Below are positions 21,091 to 32,652 of a DNA stretch of 64,000 nt, piece by piece. This DNA comes from Euryodendron excelsum (lineage: Eukaryota > Streptophyta > Magnoliopsida > Ericales > Pentaphylacaceae). Each line of letters starts with the position of its first letter. Position 1 is the first letter of the stretch. The notes under the pieces are model-generated. The model was given only the letters and a program-made list of their open reading frames with translations. It was not told the DNA's origin and ran no database searches. Location of the stretch: contig CM065387.1 in the NCBI GenBank assembly GCA_033060915.1, positions 27,892,001 to 27,956,000 on the forward strand. Direction: 5' to 3'. A program made the translations under genes and the position numbers.

Positions 21091-22380
21091 CTTGAAAAGG
21101 TAAGCCAAGGTAAGTGATGTTAATATACCATCCATGCAGTTTAGATAACAGTAAAATAAAACAAACAAATAACGCAAACAAAACAAATAAAGGATTTTGA
21201 ATAACAAACCAAAAATAAATTTTCCATACTTCTTGATTTTTCCAACTCCAAATCGCATCTCAAGGGTTCTCTGCCTTTTCCCTTCAAAAAGATTTTATTT
21301 CTAAAACTTTAACCAACTCTTTTCTTAATTTCTAAAAATTTTGGCAGAGTCCCATTTAAGAATGGCCCCTACAACGCCCATGACATCAACACAAAACCTA
21401 AGATGTGCACTTTCCAACAATCATATAACAATGGCACCCGTGCACACTTTTCAATTTTTCAAAATTTCCAAAACTTATGTTTTTTTTTTAAAATAAATCA
21501 ATGGTTTTCAAAAGTCTTCTGAAATTTTTCAAAATCCCCTCAAATGTTTTCAAAATATTCCTACATTTTTCCAAATTTCAAACTTCAAAAATTTCATCAA
21601 TTTCTTGAATTTTCTAACCTTTTCTAATTTTCTAAATATTTTTCTATTTTTCAAAAAATAAAAAATTCACCGAGTTTTCAAAAAATCACGAAACTTCATA
21701 CGGTTGTCAAACACATTTTTCTAAGGCATATTGCACAAAAACATGGCCAGAAAACTCAATACCCATGCCTGTAGGAACAAATTTCCTATTCCTGCAGAAA
21801 ACCCTCTTCGCATAATCACGAAAACCATTCAAATTCAATCAAACAACCATCAAAATGCAAAAACAACATCATCAAAGTGTTCAAAACATATCAAAACATC
21901 AATTTCTACTATTCACATGATTCAAACGAAGTTCTACACATCGAAATCAACAAAACTTGAAAATTCATTTTTCGGAAGTTCTCCGGCGAAATCTTCTCTT
22001 CCGGCGATGTGGTCTCCTTTCGGCAATTACCCATGGTACCCAAGGAGTGCTCCTTCAAGGTTTAAGCCGATTTCCACTTGAAGACTCTCGGATTCTCCAA
22101 AAACTCTTCAAATCCCGTAACTGTTCGAACCAGAAATTTTCTGGTTTTTAACCTTAAGCCTGGCGCCACTAGCAGAGGCGCCAGGGCTTTTTTGCCAAAG
22201 TCGCCACTACAAGTGGTGCCAGTTATAAATTCTGGGCAGTTTTGCCCTTTTTCCCGCCAAAACTCGTTTTCGAAGGCCTTTTTCGGCCCATTATCCGTTT
22301 TCGACCCCCGTTGTCGAAAGATTTCCAATGTCCGTCTCTCCGACTGCCTCGCGGTCAACATGGGACTCTTACTCTTATCG
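21091..22380 (-). other. PMD 5' region of element A with a decayed 5'-UTR intron
   Basis: On the PMD strand this is the upstream region. F and B carry a candidate 5'-UTR intron here (GTGAGT donor, TTTTCAG acceptor just before the ATG). In A the donor reads ATGAAT (complement 21963-21968) and the acceptor CAAG, all G-to-A changes. AT-rich sequence at about 21300-21720 would be intronic. A GTCGAAA hairpin (22299-22319) lies near the polypurine tract. Confidence 0.6.
22158..22232 (-). promoter_or_regulatory. Candidate antisense (PMD) promoter: TATA plus GGCGCC inverted repeats, element A
   Basis: On the minus strand ATTTATAACTGGC is followed by CACCACTTGTAGTGGCG and a second GGCGCC pair. The same inverted-repeat motif stands beside the LTR TATA box. 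In B (32435-32464) and F (62328-62390) the layout is similar. Promoter activity is inferred. Confidence 0.45.
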
Positions 22381-22411
22381 TTTTCTGTCTTTGACAAGCA
22401 AAGATAGAAAA
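22381..22411 (+). repeat. Invertible hairpin beside the polypurine tract, element A orientation
   Basis: Arms TTTTCTGTCTTTG (22381-22393) and CAAAGATAGAAAA (22399-22411) flank loop ACAAG. The 23-bp core 22385-22407 is the exact reverse complement of the core in B (32615-32637). F has the A orientation. Confidence 0.9.
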
Positions 22412-22422
22412 AGAGGGGCAGC
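22408..22422 (+). other. Polypurine tract of element A
   Basis: AAAAAGAGGGGCAGC (starting in the hairpin arm) abuts TGTAAGC of the 3' LTR. The run is purine apart from two C residues. It is the plus-strand primer site and is shared by B and F. Confidence 0.8.
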
Positions 22423-22628
22423 TGTAAGCACCCCATTTTTGACCGCTCAGTAGTCTACACTCCGTCCGGACTTGTTTTCAAGTCATTGTGGGCATATTCC
22501 AATCGAAACCAATTCTCTAGTTCCAAATTCCTTCTCTCCATCGCTTTGCGGGCCTGTCGGGCCCAAATAGAGGCAAAATACCCAAAATGCCCTTAGGGGC
22601 ATTATCCTTTACAAAATCTTTTCAATCC

Positions 22629-23066
22629 CACTCTCGAGACAGTTTATTCCACGAGACGGTTCCAATCCAGGCACGTCTCTTTGGAGACGGTAAGACCCCT
22701 TTCTAAACCCACTCTCGAGACAGTTTATTCCTTGAGACGGTTCCAATCCAGGCACGTCTCTTTGGAGACGGTAAGACCCCTTTCCAAACCCACTCTCGAG
22801 ACAGTTTATTCCTCGAGACGGTTCCAATCTAGGCACGTCTCTTTGGAGACGGTAAGACCCCTTTCCAATCCCACTCTCGAGACAGTTTATTCCTCGAGAC
22901 GGTTCCAATCTAGGCATGTCTCTTTGGAGACGGTAAGACCCCTTTCCAAACCCACTCTCGAGACAGTTTATTCCTCGAGACGGTTCCAATCCAGGCACGT
23001 CTCTTCAGAGACGGTAAGGCCCCATCTAGTCCTACTCTCGAGACAATTTATTCCTCGAGACGGTCC
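22629..23066 (+). repeat. 81-bp tandem repeats, 3' LTR of A, five units plus a partial
   Basis: Units start at 22629, 22710, 22791, 22872, 22953 and about 23033. Arms of the CGTCTC hairpin are kept in all units. Confidence 0.93.
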
Positions 23067-23305
23067 GAGTAGCAAAACTACTCACAAAACCGTTAGAGTA
23101 GCGGAAATACTCACAAATCATCAACCCCGTCCGAGTAGCGGAAATACTCACAAATCATCAACCCCGTTCGAGTAGCGGCAATACTCACACCGTTAGAGTG
23201 GCGGAAACACTCAAAACCTAGGTCAACACCAGTGTCTGTTAGCCCACTTTGGTGAAAAATGTCCAAATTGTCCTGTGGACATTTTCCGAGACTTTCCGGT
23301 CAAGA

Positions 23306-23770
23306 TGACCATTTTGCCCCTAGGCATCCGTACGCCCCGGGAACCACACCGGCTCTGGGTATCAAACCAGTAATGTCCCGAGAATACTTTTTATAGTGTT
23401 CTCAACCTTCCTTTACCTTTCCGGATCATTCCGAGTCAGTTCCGGCCAATCCGGCACAAAATGACCGTTTTACCCCTGGAGGGCCGGTCTCTTTTGCCGA
23501 CCACACCGGCTCTGGGAATCAAACCGGCAACCTCTGGGAACATTCTAAATAATGTTTCCAGATCCCAAGTCTTCTCTTGGGACAGTCCGAGTTTGTCCCG
23601 GCAGTTTCCCGGTCTGATGGACCGTTTTGTCCCTAAGGGCCCGGTCAACCTTTCCGACCCATTTTGTCCTCGCTTTTCAAGTCAAATACCTCTAGGACAC
23701 TATTATAAGTGTTCCTGCTCCTTTCTGACCTTCCGGGTCATTCCCGGCTCCCTCAAATCATTCCCGGACT
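23306..23770 (+). repeat. 157-bp tandem repeats, 3' LTR of A, three units
   Basis: Markers are at 23306, 23462 and 23618. The unit count is one lower than in the 5' LTR, so the array changed after insertion. Confidence 0.9.
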
Positions 23771-23989
23771 TTCCAGAGTCACTCCTAGTGAAGCTAGGCT
23801 AAAAATTGCATGGTAATCACTAGTACAGGCGCCCAAATCTAGTCAAAGATACGTTGCTTGCCGACTTATAAAGTTTCCTAAGTGGCTTGCGCCACTACTG
23901 CCAAGAATTGGCCTGGCGCCACTCCTAGTGGCGCCAAGAGCAATTTTGCCCTGGCGCCACTGCAACAGGCGCCAGGTTTATCCAACTTC

Positions 23990-23997
23990 TATAAATA
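23990..23997 (+). promoter_or_regulatory. LTR TATA box, 3' LTR of A
   Basis: TATAAATA preceded by three GGCGCC-type half-repeats, flanks as in the other LTRs. Confidence 0.78.
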
Positions 23998-26900
23998 CAG
24001 AGCCTCATTCAACGTGAAAGGGGTCTGCAAACTGAACCTAAAACTCTTATATTTCGATATATAGAGCTCGAGCACCTCCTAAACCCTAGCCTCCCTAGGT
24101 TTTCCAAACCCTAGCCACTCTACACAAACCCTAGCCCCCTATACACTTATACACTCCCCCATACACTTATACACTAGCCTTCAACCATCCTTTGAAGACT
24201 TGAAAAGCTGCCATCTAAAGCTTGAAGACAATCCTTGAAGGTCGAAGAAGAAGATCAAGACGAAGACCGAAGATTGAAGACTGCACGGCGCGCAAAATAA
24301 ACAAGACATACGGTAGGCTCCCTATTTAAATTTTCGCACTTCCCCCCTCTCTCTTCTCTCTCCTAACCCAGTTGGGTTTTCTCTATTTTAATCTCCCATC
24401 TCTTTTCCGCCCTTTCTTTGCATGCTTGAAACAAGGGGATTCCCGGTCCATGTGTAGGATTAGGCTATTGGAGAGTCACCGTGTCGGGGGCTTTATTCTA
24501 GTCTAACCAAAGACCACGTGAGTCCGGCCCCCTTGATTATGTGGTGAAGCCTTAACCTTGTATGTTCACGACCCCAAATTGCATTGTGCATATCATAATC
24601 TTGCATCTTCCAAAATTCGTTTTCAAAATCGTTTTCAAACTTGTTTTCAAAATTGCTTCAAAATCTCTTTTTCAAAAACTTGTTTTCAAAATCACAATCC
24701 TAGGGTGATTCTAGCCTTTCCATGGCTAGGGTTGGTTTAGGAAAGTGTTACATTTAAAGTGACCAATATGGTCCATATTTCCAAAATCTTGTTGATTTTC
24801 AAAACCACTTTCCTAAAGTGGTTCTAGCCCCCTTATGGTTATAATTGCTTTAGGAAAGTGAGACATTTTCATAGTTTCCAAAAAACTCTCTCTTCAAAGA
24901 TCTCTTCCTAAAAATTTATTTTTCAACATACTTTCCTAAAACTCTCCTCTTCAAAATTGTTTTAAAAAATTCCTTCCCAAAATCTGTTTTTCAAAACTTT
25001 CTTTTTCAACTCCTCTCCAAAATCTTTTCTTCAAAATCCACTTTCTAAAAATGTTCCCCACAACTCTTTCCAAAAACTCTCTTCCCAAAATTTTTCTTCT
25101 AGAAACTCTTCTCTAGGATCTTCTTTTCAAAATCTACGTTTTTAAAAACGCACTTTCCAAAACTCCTTCTCTTTAAAATCTTTTTCCAAAAACTCCTCTT
25201 CAAATTCACTTTCCAAAAGTTCCTCCCTAGGATTCCCTTCTAGAAAACCTTCGTTTCCAAAAACGCACTTTCTAAAAATCCCTTTTCCTTAGAGCCCAAA
25301 TCAAGCCTTAGAGCCCACAATTAGGAAACCCTAATTTTCTTTCCAAAAACATGATTTTCAAACTTTGCCCCAAACCTAGGTTTCCAAAACCTCATGTTTT
25401 CACATAAAAAATATACATGTTTCCAAAACCTATTTTCTACGTCAAAACTATGGTTTTTCAAATCTAGGGTTTCTAAAACCTCCCTATCCAAATCCTTGCC
25501 AAATCAAATCTTCCCTTTAGGAAACAAAATCAAACCTTTGCTTTAGGAAACCAAATCCAATCTCCCCGTTTAGGAAACTAGATCCTATCCTCCATTTTTG
25601 GAAACGAAATCAAATCTTCTCTTTTAGAAACAAAATCCAATCCTTTCCTAATCTGACTTTTTTTCTTAATTCAAATCCTTCCTAAACCCTAAGTTTCCAA
25701 CAACTTGAACATAAAAATCTTTCCTAATTCAACCCTTTCCTAATTCAATCCCCTTTCCAAATCTTAACTTTCTAAATTCAAGCTTTTAAACCTTTCTTAA
25801 TTTCAAGATTTTCTAAAACTCTGAAACTTTCTAAAATCTTAAATCTTTCTAAACTCTAAAACTTTCTAAATCCGAAACTTTTCAAATTTCAAATATTTTC
25901 AAATCCAAAGTTTCCTAAATTCAAAACTTTCTTAAGTTAAATCTTTCTAAACTTCCAAGCTTTCTAAATTCTAAATCTTTCCAAAACTTCAACATCTTTC
26001 CAAATCCAAAACTTTTCTATTTTCAAAACTTCCCTATTTTCAAAACCTTTCCTTTTTCAAAACCTTTCTTAAAATGGAGCTTTCTTAATTCAAAACTTTC
26101 TAAACTCAAAGCTTTCTTAATTCAAAACTTTCCCTTTCTTAATTCAAACATTTCCTAAGTTGAAAACTTCCCCTTTTCAAACCTTTTCAAAAACGAAACT
26201 TTCCAATTTTCAAAACTTCCTTATTTCAAAACTTTCCAATTTTCAAAACTTTCCTAAGTCGAAAACATTCCAAATTCAAAGCTTTCCTAAGTTGAAACTT
26301 TCCTAATTCTAAAACTTTCCTAAATCAGGCCTTTCCTAATTCGATCCTTTCCTAAATCCAATCCTTTCCTAAATCTTCCAAGTCCAACATTCGAGTCAAA
26401 TCTTTCTAAATCTTTCTAAATCTCAAGTCTTTCGTAAGTCTCTTCTCTTTCCTAAGTCTAGGCTTTCTTAAACCTTCTCTTTTCCAAAACAAGTCCAAAT
26501 CTATCTTTTCAAATCAAAATCCAATCTTTTCTAAAATTTCAATTTCCAATCTCCTTTTCTAATCTCAAATCAAATCCAATTTTCAATTCAATCTCTTTCT
26601 TCTAATCCAATTTCTCTCTTCAAATCAATCTCTTTTCAATCGGACTCCGGTTCGAACTATGACTGACCTGACTCCCCCAAAGGGATACGTAGGCAACCTT
26701 CATAGGTGCGGTCACAATACTTTTCAAACTTTCAATTCCACCCTCATGGGTGCGGTTTTCAAAACCTTTTCAAATCTCAAATTCCTATCTATTTTCAAAC
26801 TTCCAATTTCAAATTTCTATTTCTAAATTTTCATACTTTTCAATTTCAATTCTATCTCTTCAAATCTATTTTCAAATCAAATCAATCTCTTTCTAAATCT

Positions 26901-27467
26901 ATTTTTCAATTCTCTTTCCTTACACTTGCATACCATGCATCATGTTAGTTTTCAAGCATTGTTTTTCAAAGTAGATAGGATTGAACACGAGTTAATTAAA
27001 GACTCTCATAGGTGAATCTGGAGTAGATTGACATGTAGGTACCGAAAGGACGGGGTAGGGTGATAGCTTAGTGCATTTTCCCTACACGTAACCAACCTCC
27101 GAACTTAGGATCACTGATTTCAAAAGCCAAAAGGAGTTATTTTTCTAAAAAGGGCTAAATGTTTTCCAAAGGTTGCCAAACAACCTATTTTCCTAAAAAC
27201 CCTCTCTTGAGGATGTTTTCCAAAATCGTTTTCCAAAAACCCTAAGTGTAGTCTTCGGATTATTCTTAGTTTTTAGGTGACCTAACTCACCTCAATCAAG
27301 TTAGGTGGCGACTCCGAATCTTTTTCAAAAGCCCTTTATTCAAACCAATTTTTCAATTTAAACCTAGTAGCACTCATTCTTTTAGGAGGGTGAGTTCTAA
27401 CGAGAGAGTACAACATTTTTCCCGCTTGAGTGAGTATTCCTCGAGTGTGAAAAATCTGGGCGCGACA

Positions 27468-27472
27468 ACCCT
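27468..27472. repeat. Right target-site duplication of element A (ACCCT)
   Basis: Exact copy of 8639-8643. Removing A and one copy restores collinearity of B's gag with A's gag. Confidence 0.95.
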
Positions 27473-27624
27473 CTGCAAAGTACAAAAAGGAGGCTAAGAA
27501 CCGCATCAACAGTGCCAACATCTTTGGAGCTCTAGGGGAAACCTTTGCTTATCTCGCCTTGGCAGAGGATCCGGGTCGCGAATGGAGCATCGAAGATGTG
27601 GGGATTGTCCCAAGGCCGTACTAA
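27473..27624 (+). pseudogene. gag: gag of element B, C-terminal remnant after the A insertion
   Basis: This piece continues the frame left at 8643. It has GALGETFAYLALAEDPGREW and ends VPRPY with TAA at 27622-27624, matching the C-terminus of A's gag. It shows that gag ends here in both elements, with no fused protease. Confidence 0.9.
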
Positions 27625-29470
27625 AAATGGGTTCCTTGCACAAGCGTACAAGAGAGGGGTGGTTTCACCCACTTTCTTTCTATCCCTTTTACTTATTGTT
27701 TTTAAATTATTACTTACATTTTCTTATTGCTGAAGAACCTTATGCTTTTCATAAAAATAATAATAATAATCAAATGACAGTCTTTTATTCCATTGCTGTT
27801 GTCTTGTCTTCCCTGGGAATAGTGACTACTTTCTATGTAAGGGGCATGGTTTGTCTTATGGAATGATCCAACTTGAAGGGATGATAGCATGAGTTAACCA
27901 CTCGCCAAATGATCAGCCTTCCACAGAGAGAGAGAATAAGGATGAGTGAGGATACTACCCAAAGGCAGCACTTGCAAGACTCTGAGGCTAAGCGTTGTGT
28001 GGCCAGTTTATCAAGAGGAAGAGGAGCCATCTTTCATTCCCCCACATATAAAAGAATGAATGACTGAATAAATAACTAAATGTGTTCATATTCCCTTTTC
28101 TTAACCCCTAGCGCCTCGCGGAAAGGGAAAATTTTCTTTGTTAACCCTGATCCAAGACTGTCCTCCCCACACTGGGGCAGACAATAGTTGAGAACTTTAG
28201 GAATGGTATCCACCCCTGCTGTGCTAAAAGCAGCAATGAAAGCTCTATGGATCAAGCAATCTAATTCAAAGTGAAGAGAGGGCCTCATTTTATTTCCCAT
28301 ACAGTCAAAAGCAACCCCTTGCCAAACCCGTTGAGCCACTTATCCTTTCTTAACAAAACCCCAACCTAGAGATCACCGCCCACACTGGGTATATTGAACT
28401 ACCAAGGAAAAGGTTTAAGGGGAAAGGGTTAAAGAATTGTTTCGTTTCATAAAAGAAAAGAAAAGAAATAGAAAGAACAAGCAAAGGAAAGGAGTTGCCA
28501 AGGGGTAAGAAGCCAAAAAAAAAAAAAAAGGCTTGAAGAAAATTATGATTGAGTTATCTTCAAAAGCATATAAGAAGATCAAATGATAAGAAAGTTATGT
28601 CTATCTCAAAAAGGTATATAGAAAGGGTGAAAGAACAAGGTTATTTTCATCCTGAGAAATATATGGTCAAAAGCAAGAAGGAAATTTAAAGGTGATCCTA
28701 GGCTATAAGGAAACCCAGTAGAAACAATAGGTTTGAGCCTTTACCCTTTCTTGCAAAACCCCGAAACCATGGCCTACATTACAAACCTATTAAAGTCCCC
28801 TCTGTTTGAAAATAGATTGCTTGATCTAAATGAGTTAGATACGCTGCCAAAGCTAAAAAGAAAGAACAAAAAAAAAAGGGGAATGCTAATCCTACTGAAA
28901 AACGGTTAAGGACAGTTTGGATCTAAACCTTGCTGAAAACAACATTGAATTTGAGCCTACATAACCCATTGTTTCTAAAACCCCATAACCTAGCCTACAT
29001 TGAGAAAGGTGCGAAGTGCTATCATCCAATCGAGGTAGGATTGAGCCAGAAGAGAGGCTAAAATCCCCGAAGAGGAGGGAGTTACCATTCCCAGGACTAC
29101 CAATCTAACAGCACCCAGTGTCATTCTATTAACATACTTCTAACTTGTGCATATGTTAAAAAATAAAATAAATAAATAAATAATAATAAAAAAAATCAGC
29201 ATGAGCTTTGCACATATAGGACATAACTCCCTGTAGAAATAGAAGTCACCAACATCAACTCATGGAATAAATATCTAACGTCATCATACATCACATGCAT
29301 CTGATCATATGCCTAGCTGTAAAGATCATGAATGTGTCTGTCTACCCGTGCATCTAAGTGTCATAACCATCCATCCTTATGCAAAACTATGTAAAATAAA
29401 ACTGTCTAACATCAATACATCTTAGGAACAAGGGGCAAAAGAGGATCAGAATCTCTACAAGGGGCATCTC
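27625..29470 (+). other. Region between gag and PMD, element B
   Basis: Collinear with 17186-19178 of A, with no recognisable gene. It holds an open frame matching the 87-residue one (28076-28339 minus), AAACCCC...CCTACATT motifs near 28765 and 28980, an A-run at 28515-28529 and an AATA microsatellite near 29160-29200. Confidence 0.7.
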
Positions 29471-31307
29471 TTATAGGTCGAAGTCAATATCATCTAGATC
29501 AAAATCCCCGAAACTCGGCATCGGAGGAGGAGGATAACTACTCGAAGCACCACCATCCTACAGGGAAGATAGAACCGAAATCAGCTACATACAAAAGGAA
29601 CTAAGCAACAGCAGAGCAAGAAGAAGCAGAGAGAGAATAACATACCCCCCCACCACCCAACTGAGATAACCGAGCTGTCAGGGAAGCTACCTCGGCCTGG
29701 TACTGGTCCCGCTCCATCTAGTACTGGTCTCTCATAGCAGTAAACTCGGCCTGGGGCACATATCCTCCAGCACGGCGCCATAGGTCAACCACCTCCTGGC
29801 CAACAGCGTACCCGCCGACTACTGCCTCGAATTGGGTGAAGGCACCAACCGAATGGGCTCCAAAGTGCGCAGCGTAATCCGTATCCGGAGGAAGCAAGAA
29901 CTCGGCACCCGGCTGACGCTCCTGATAAGGGATAGGCACTCCCGTGACCAGGGCTCCAAACATATACTCTGGTGGAGCCCCTGCTGATCGAAACTCCTCG
30001 TGAAACTGCCTCCAGTGCTGCTCTCCAAGGTAGGACTCCCAGGTGTCATCACTAAGAAAAGCAATGCTCGACAAGGACAACGGGACAAGGTACCGGACTA
30101 TCTCGTAATGGACTGATCCAATGAAGGGCCGCCAGGTCATATCCCTCCCCTCAATCAACTCCAGGTTAGCCCGGAGCGTCACAAAGTCAGTAATCTCCGA
30201 TCTCTAGGCTACCCGGTCACGAGCCCACCTCAAAGCATGAGGATAGAGATCATCCTCAACAACTGCAGGGTGACGCATCGGCAGGTACTCGTAACTCCAC
30301 CAGACAAGGAAGGGCCAAAAGCTAGTCATGCTGCCCCAACGAGCAGAAGTCCGAACTCGCATCGATCGAAGAAAGCAGCCAAAAGAAAAGGACCCCCAGT
30401 CCAACTCGGACAAAGCTCCCAGATCGGCTACTATACCCACTAGACGGCACGGCACGAGTGACTTGTTGTTGTTGCAAAAGCAGCTAAAGATGATATACAA
30501 CACAAGTCACCATCTCATGATATCCCGCTTGGCAGGCGATGGCTCAGTAGCAAAAGTATGCTCACCTTGACTAATCCAAGAGACTGGGAAGGCAGAACGC
30601 TCAGGATGAGGCAAGTCTAACAGCAAACAGGCCTCATCCCTGCTGACTAGGTGCAGGGTGATCCGCCGGCCGACAAAGGAGAGTCCTGTAATAATCGCCC
30701 AGTCTAAAGGAGTAGGACCTAACTCGAAGCCAACAAAATGGAAGGTCCCAGTCTCCCTGAACCACCTCTCAACAACTGCCAGTACCAAATGCCGGTTCAA
30801 GCAGTTAGCCTGTAATCCCATAAAGGCGCCAAACCCGATCTCTGCCAAGAAGGCGCGGTATGATGGGGCAGCCTGCTGCATGGTCACAAAAACCTGATGA
30901 ACAGCCCCTCGGAAAGCTGTATGTACCCGCGGAGGTGGCAAATGCTGTCTGGAGTATACACTAGGATGATAGGCCAGATCCCCGAGTGGTGGGACATCTG
31001 GTATCTGCAGATCTCCCAAGTCGGCGTGTGTCTGTCTATGCCTGGAAGAAGCTCTCCCATAGCCGGTCACCTGGTCCCCAAGGCCCAGTACCTCCTCCTC
31101 GGCATCAATCTCCTTGGCAAAAGCCTACTCAACCGGAGGAAAAGGGTTGACAGGTGGCCTACTCCCTTGCCCGCTCTGGCTGGATGAAGATCGTCCGGTA
31201 GATCGTCGACTATCTCTAGATCGACTAGAGCCGCCAGCAGAATCTGTCCGGGCTGCTTTCCCCGAGCGGCGTCTCCTCTCAAAACTGTCATCACCTGTAT
31301 CTACCAT
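29471..31307 (-). pseudogene. Antisense PMD gene of element B, disrupted by stops
   Basis: Same gene as in A, starting MVDTGDDSFERR and ending FDL with TAA at 29471-29473. The frame shifted in A near 20812 is intact here (DLGDLQIPDVPPLGDLAYH). The PMD core has LNRHLVLAVVERWF and FHFVGFELGPTPLDWAIITG. A coiled-coil-like segment (QAEFTAMRDQY) precedes the 88-bp intron 29558-29645 and the acidic last exon. Stops: TGA near 30504 where A has CGA, TAG near 30204 where A has CAG, and TAG near 29717 between DQY and MERDQY. All three are C-to-T on the coding strand. It is the best copy here for the protein's outline but not functional as read. Confidence 0.88.
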
Positions 31308-32610
31308 CCTGAAAAGGTAAGCCAAGGTAAGTGATGTTAATATACCATCCATGCAGTTTAAATAACAGTAAAATAAAACAAATAAATAACGCAAACAAAA
31401 CAAATAAAGGATTTCGAATAACAAGTCAAAAATAAAATTTTCACACTTCTTGATTTTTCCAACTCCAAATCGCATCTCAAGGATTCTCTGCCTTTTCCCT
31501 TCAAAAAGATTTTATTTCTAAAACTTTAACCAACTCTTTTCATAATTTTTAAAAATTTCGGCGGAGTCCTGTTTAAAAATGGCCCCTACAACACCCATGA
31601 CATCAACACAAAATACAAAACGTGCACTTTCCAACGCAACAATCACATGACAACGGCACCCGTGCACACTTTGCAAATTTTTCAAAATTTTCAAAACACA
31701 TGTTTTATTTTTCAAATAAATCAATGGTTTTAAAAAGGCTTCCAAAATTTTTCAAAATCACCTTAAATGTTTTCTAAAATATTCCAATCTTTTTCCAAAT
31801 TTCAAACTTTAAAATTTTCATCAATTTCTTGAATTTTCTAATTTTTTCTAATTTTCTAAATATTTTTCTATTTTTCAAAAAATCAAAAATTCACTAAGTT
31901 TTCAAAAAATCACGAAACTTCATACGATTGTTGAACACATTTTTCTACGGCACATTGCACAAAAACATAGCCAGAAAACCCAATACCCATGCCTGTAGGA
32001 ACAAATCCCCTATTTCTGCAGAAAACTCCCTTTCACATATTCGCATATAATCATTCAAATTCAATCAAACAACCATCAAAATGCAAAAACAACATCACCA
32101 AAGTGTTCAAAACATATCAAAACAATAATTTCCACTACTCACATGATTCAAACGAAGTTCTACACATCAAAATCAACAATTTTTGAAAACTCACATTTTG
32201 GAAGTTCTCCGGCGAAATCTTCTCTTCCGGCGACTTTTCCGGCGACGTGGTCTCCTTCCGGCAATCACCCATGGTCCCCAAGGAGTGCTCCTTCAATGTC
32301 CAAGATGGATTCCTCGCAATGCCTCACAAATTTGCGAAAACTCTCCAAAATCTCGTAAGCGTTCGAACCAGAATTTTCTGGTTTTAACTCCAAACTGGCG
32401 CCACTAGCAGAGGCGCTAGGCAATTTTTGCCAAAGGCGCCACTACTAGTGGCGCCAGTTATAAATTCTGGGCAGTTTTGCCCTTTTTCCCGCCAAAACTC
32501 GTTTTCGAAGGCCTTTTTGGCCCGTTATCCATTTTCGACCCCCGTTGTCGAAAGATTTCCAGTGTCCGTCCCTCCGACTGCCTCGCGGTCAACATGGGAC
32601 ACTTTTATCG
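31308..32610 (-). other. PMD 5' region of element B with candidate 5'-UTR intron
   Basis: On the PMD strand a donor GTGAGT (GT complement at 32193-32194) and acceptor TTTTCAG|G just before the ATG (31309-31310) bound an AT-rich 886-bp candidate intron. Homologous sites are intact in F and mutated in A. Nothing else coding is seen. Confidence 0.55.
32435..32464 (-). promoter_or_regulatory. Candidate PMD promoter of element B: TATA with GGCGCC inverted repeat
   Basis: Arms GGCGCCACT (32435-32443) and AGTGGCGCC (32447-32455) abut TTATAAAT (32458-32465, reading ATTTATAA on the PMD strand). This is the cleanest copy of the arrangement. Confidence 0.5.
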
Positions 32611-32641
32611 TTTTCTATCTTTGCTTGTCAAAGACAGAAAA
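32611..32641 (+). repeat. Invertible hairpin beside the polypurine tract, element B (flipped)
   Basis: Arms TTTTCTATCTTTG and CAAAGACAGAAAA flank loop CTTGT. Core 32615-32637 equals the reverse complement of A's core 22385-22407, while flanking bases match A directly. Confidence 0.92.
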
Positions 32642-32652
32642 AGAGGGGCAGC
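32638..32652 (+). other. Polypurine tract of element B
   Basis: AAAAAGAGGGGCAGC directly before TGTAAGC at 32653, identical to A. Confidence 0.8.

Larger units (their letters stand above)
8644..27467 (+). mobile_element. Element A: complete 18.8-kb non-autonomous LTR retrotransposon with gag and an antisense PMD gene
   Basis: It has two LTRs (8644-13621 and 22423-27467), a PBS, gag, an antisense PMD gene, a polypurine tract and a perfect ACCCT duplication, all inside B's gag. The internal region is 8,801 bp. No aspartic protease, reverse transcriptase, RNase H or integrase motif is present, so it would need proteins from another element. It is the youngest insertion in the nest by position. 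LTR divergence of a few percent and broken genes show it is not recent. Confidence 0.95.
22423..27467 (+). repeat. 3' LTR of element A (5,045 bp)
   Basis: It starts TGTAAGCACCCC and ends GGGCGCGACA, followed by the ACCCT duplication. It matches the 5' LTR apart from scattered substitutions, two extra 81-bp units, one fewer 157-bp unit and an extra GGCGCC-type segment (about 23886-23912). TATA is at 23990-23997, the structured island about 24430-24550 and the G-poor tract about 24600-26630. Confidence 0.95.
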
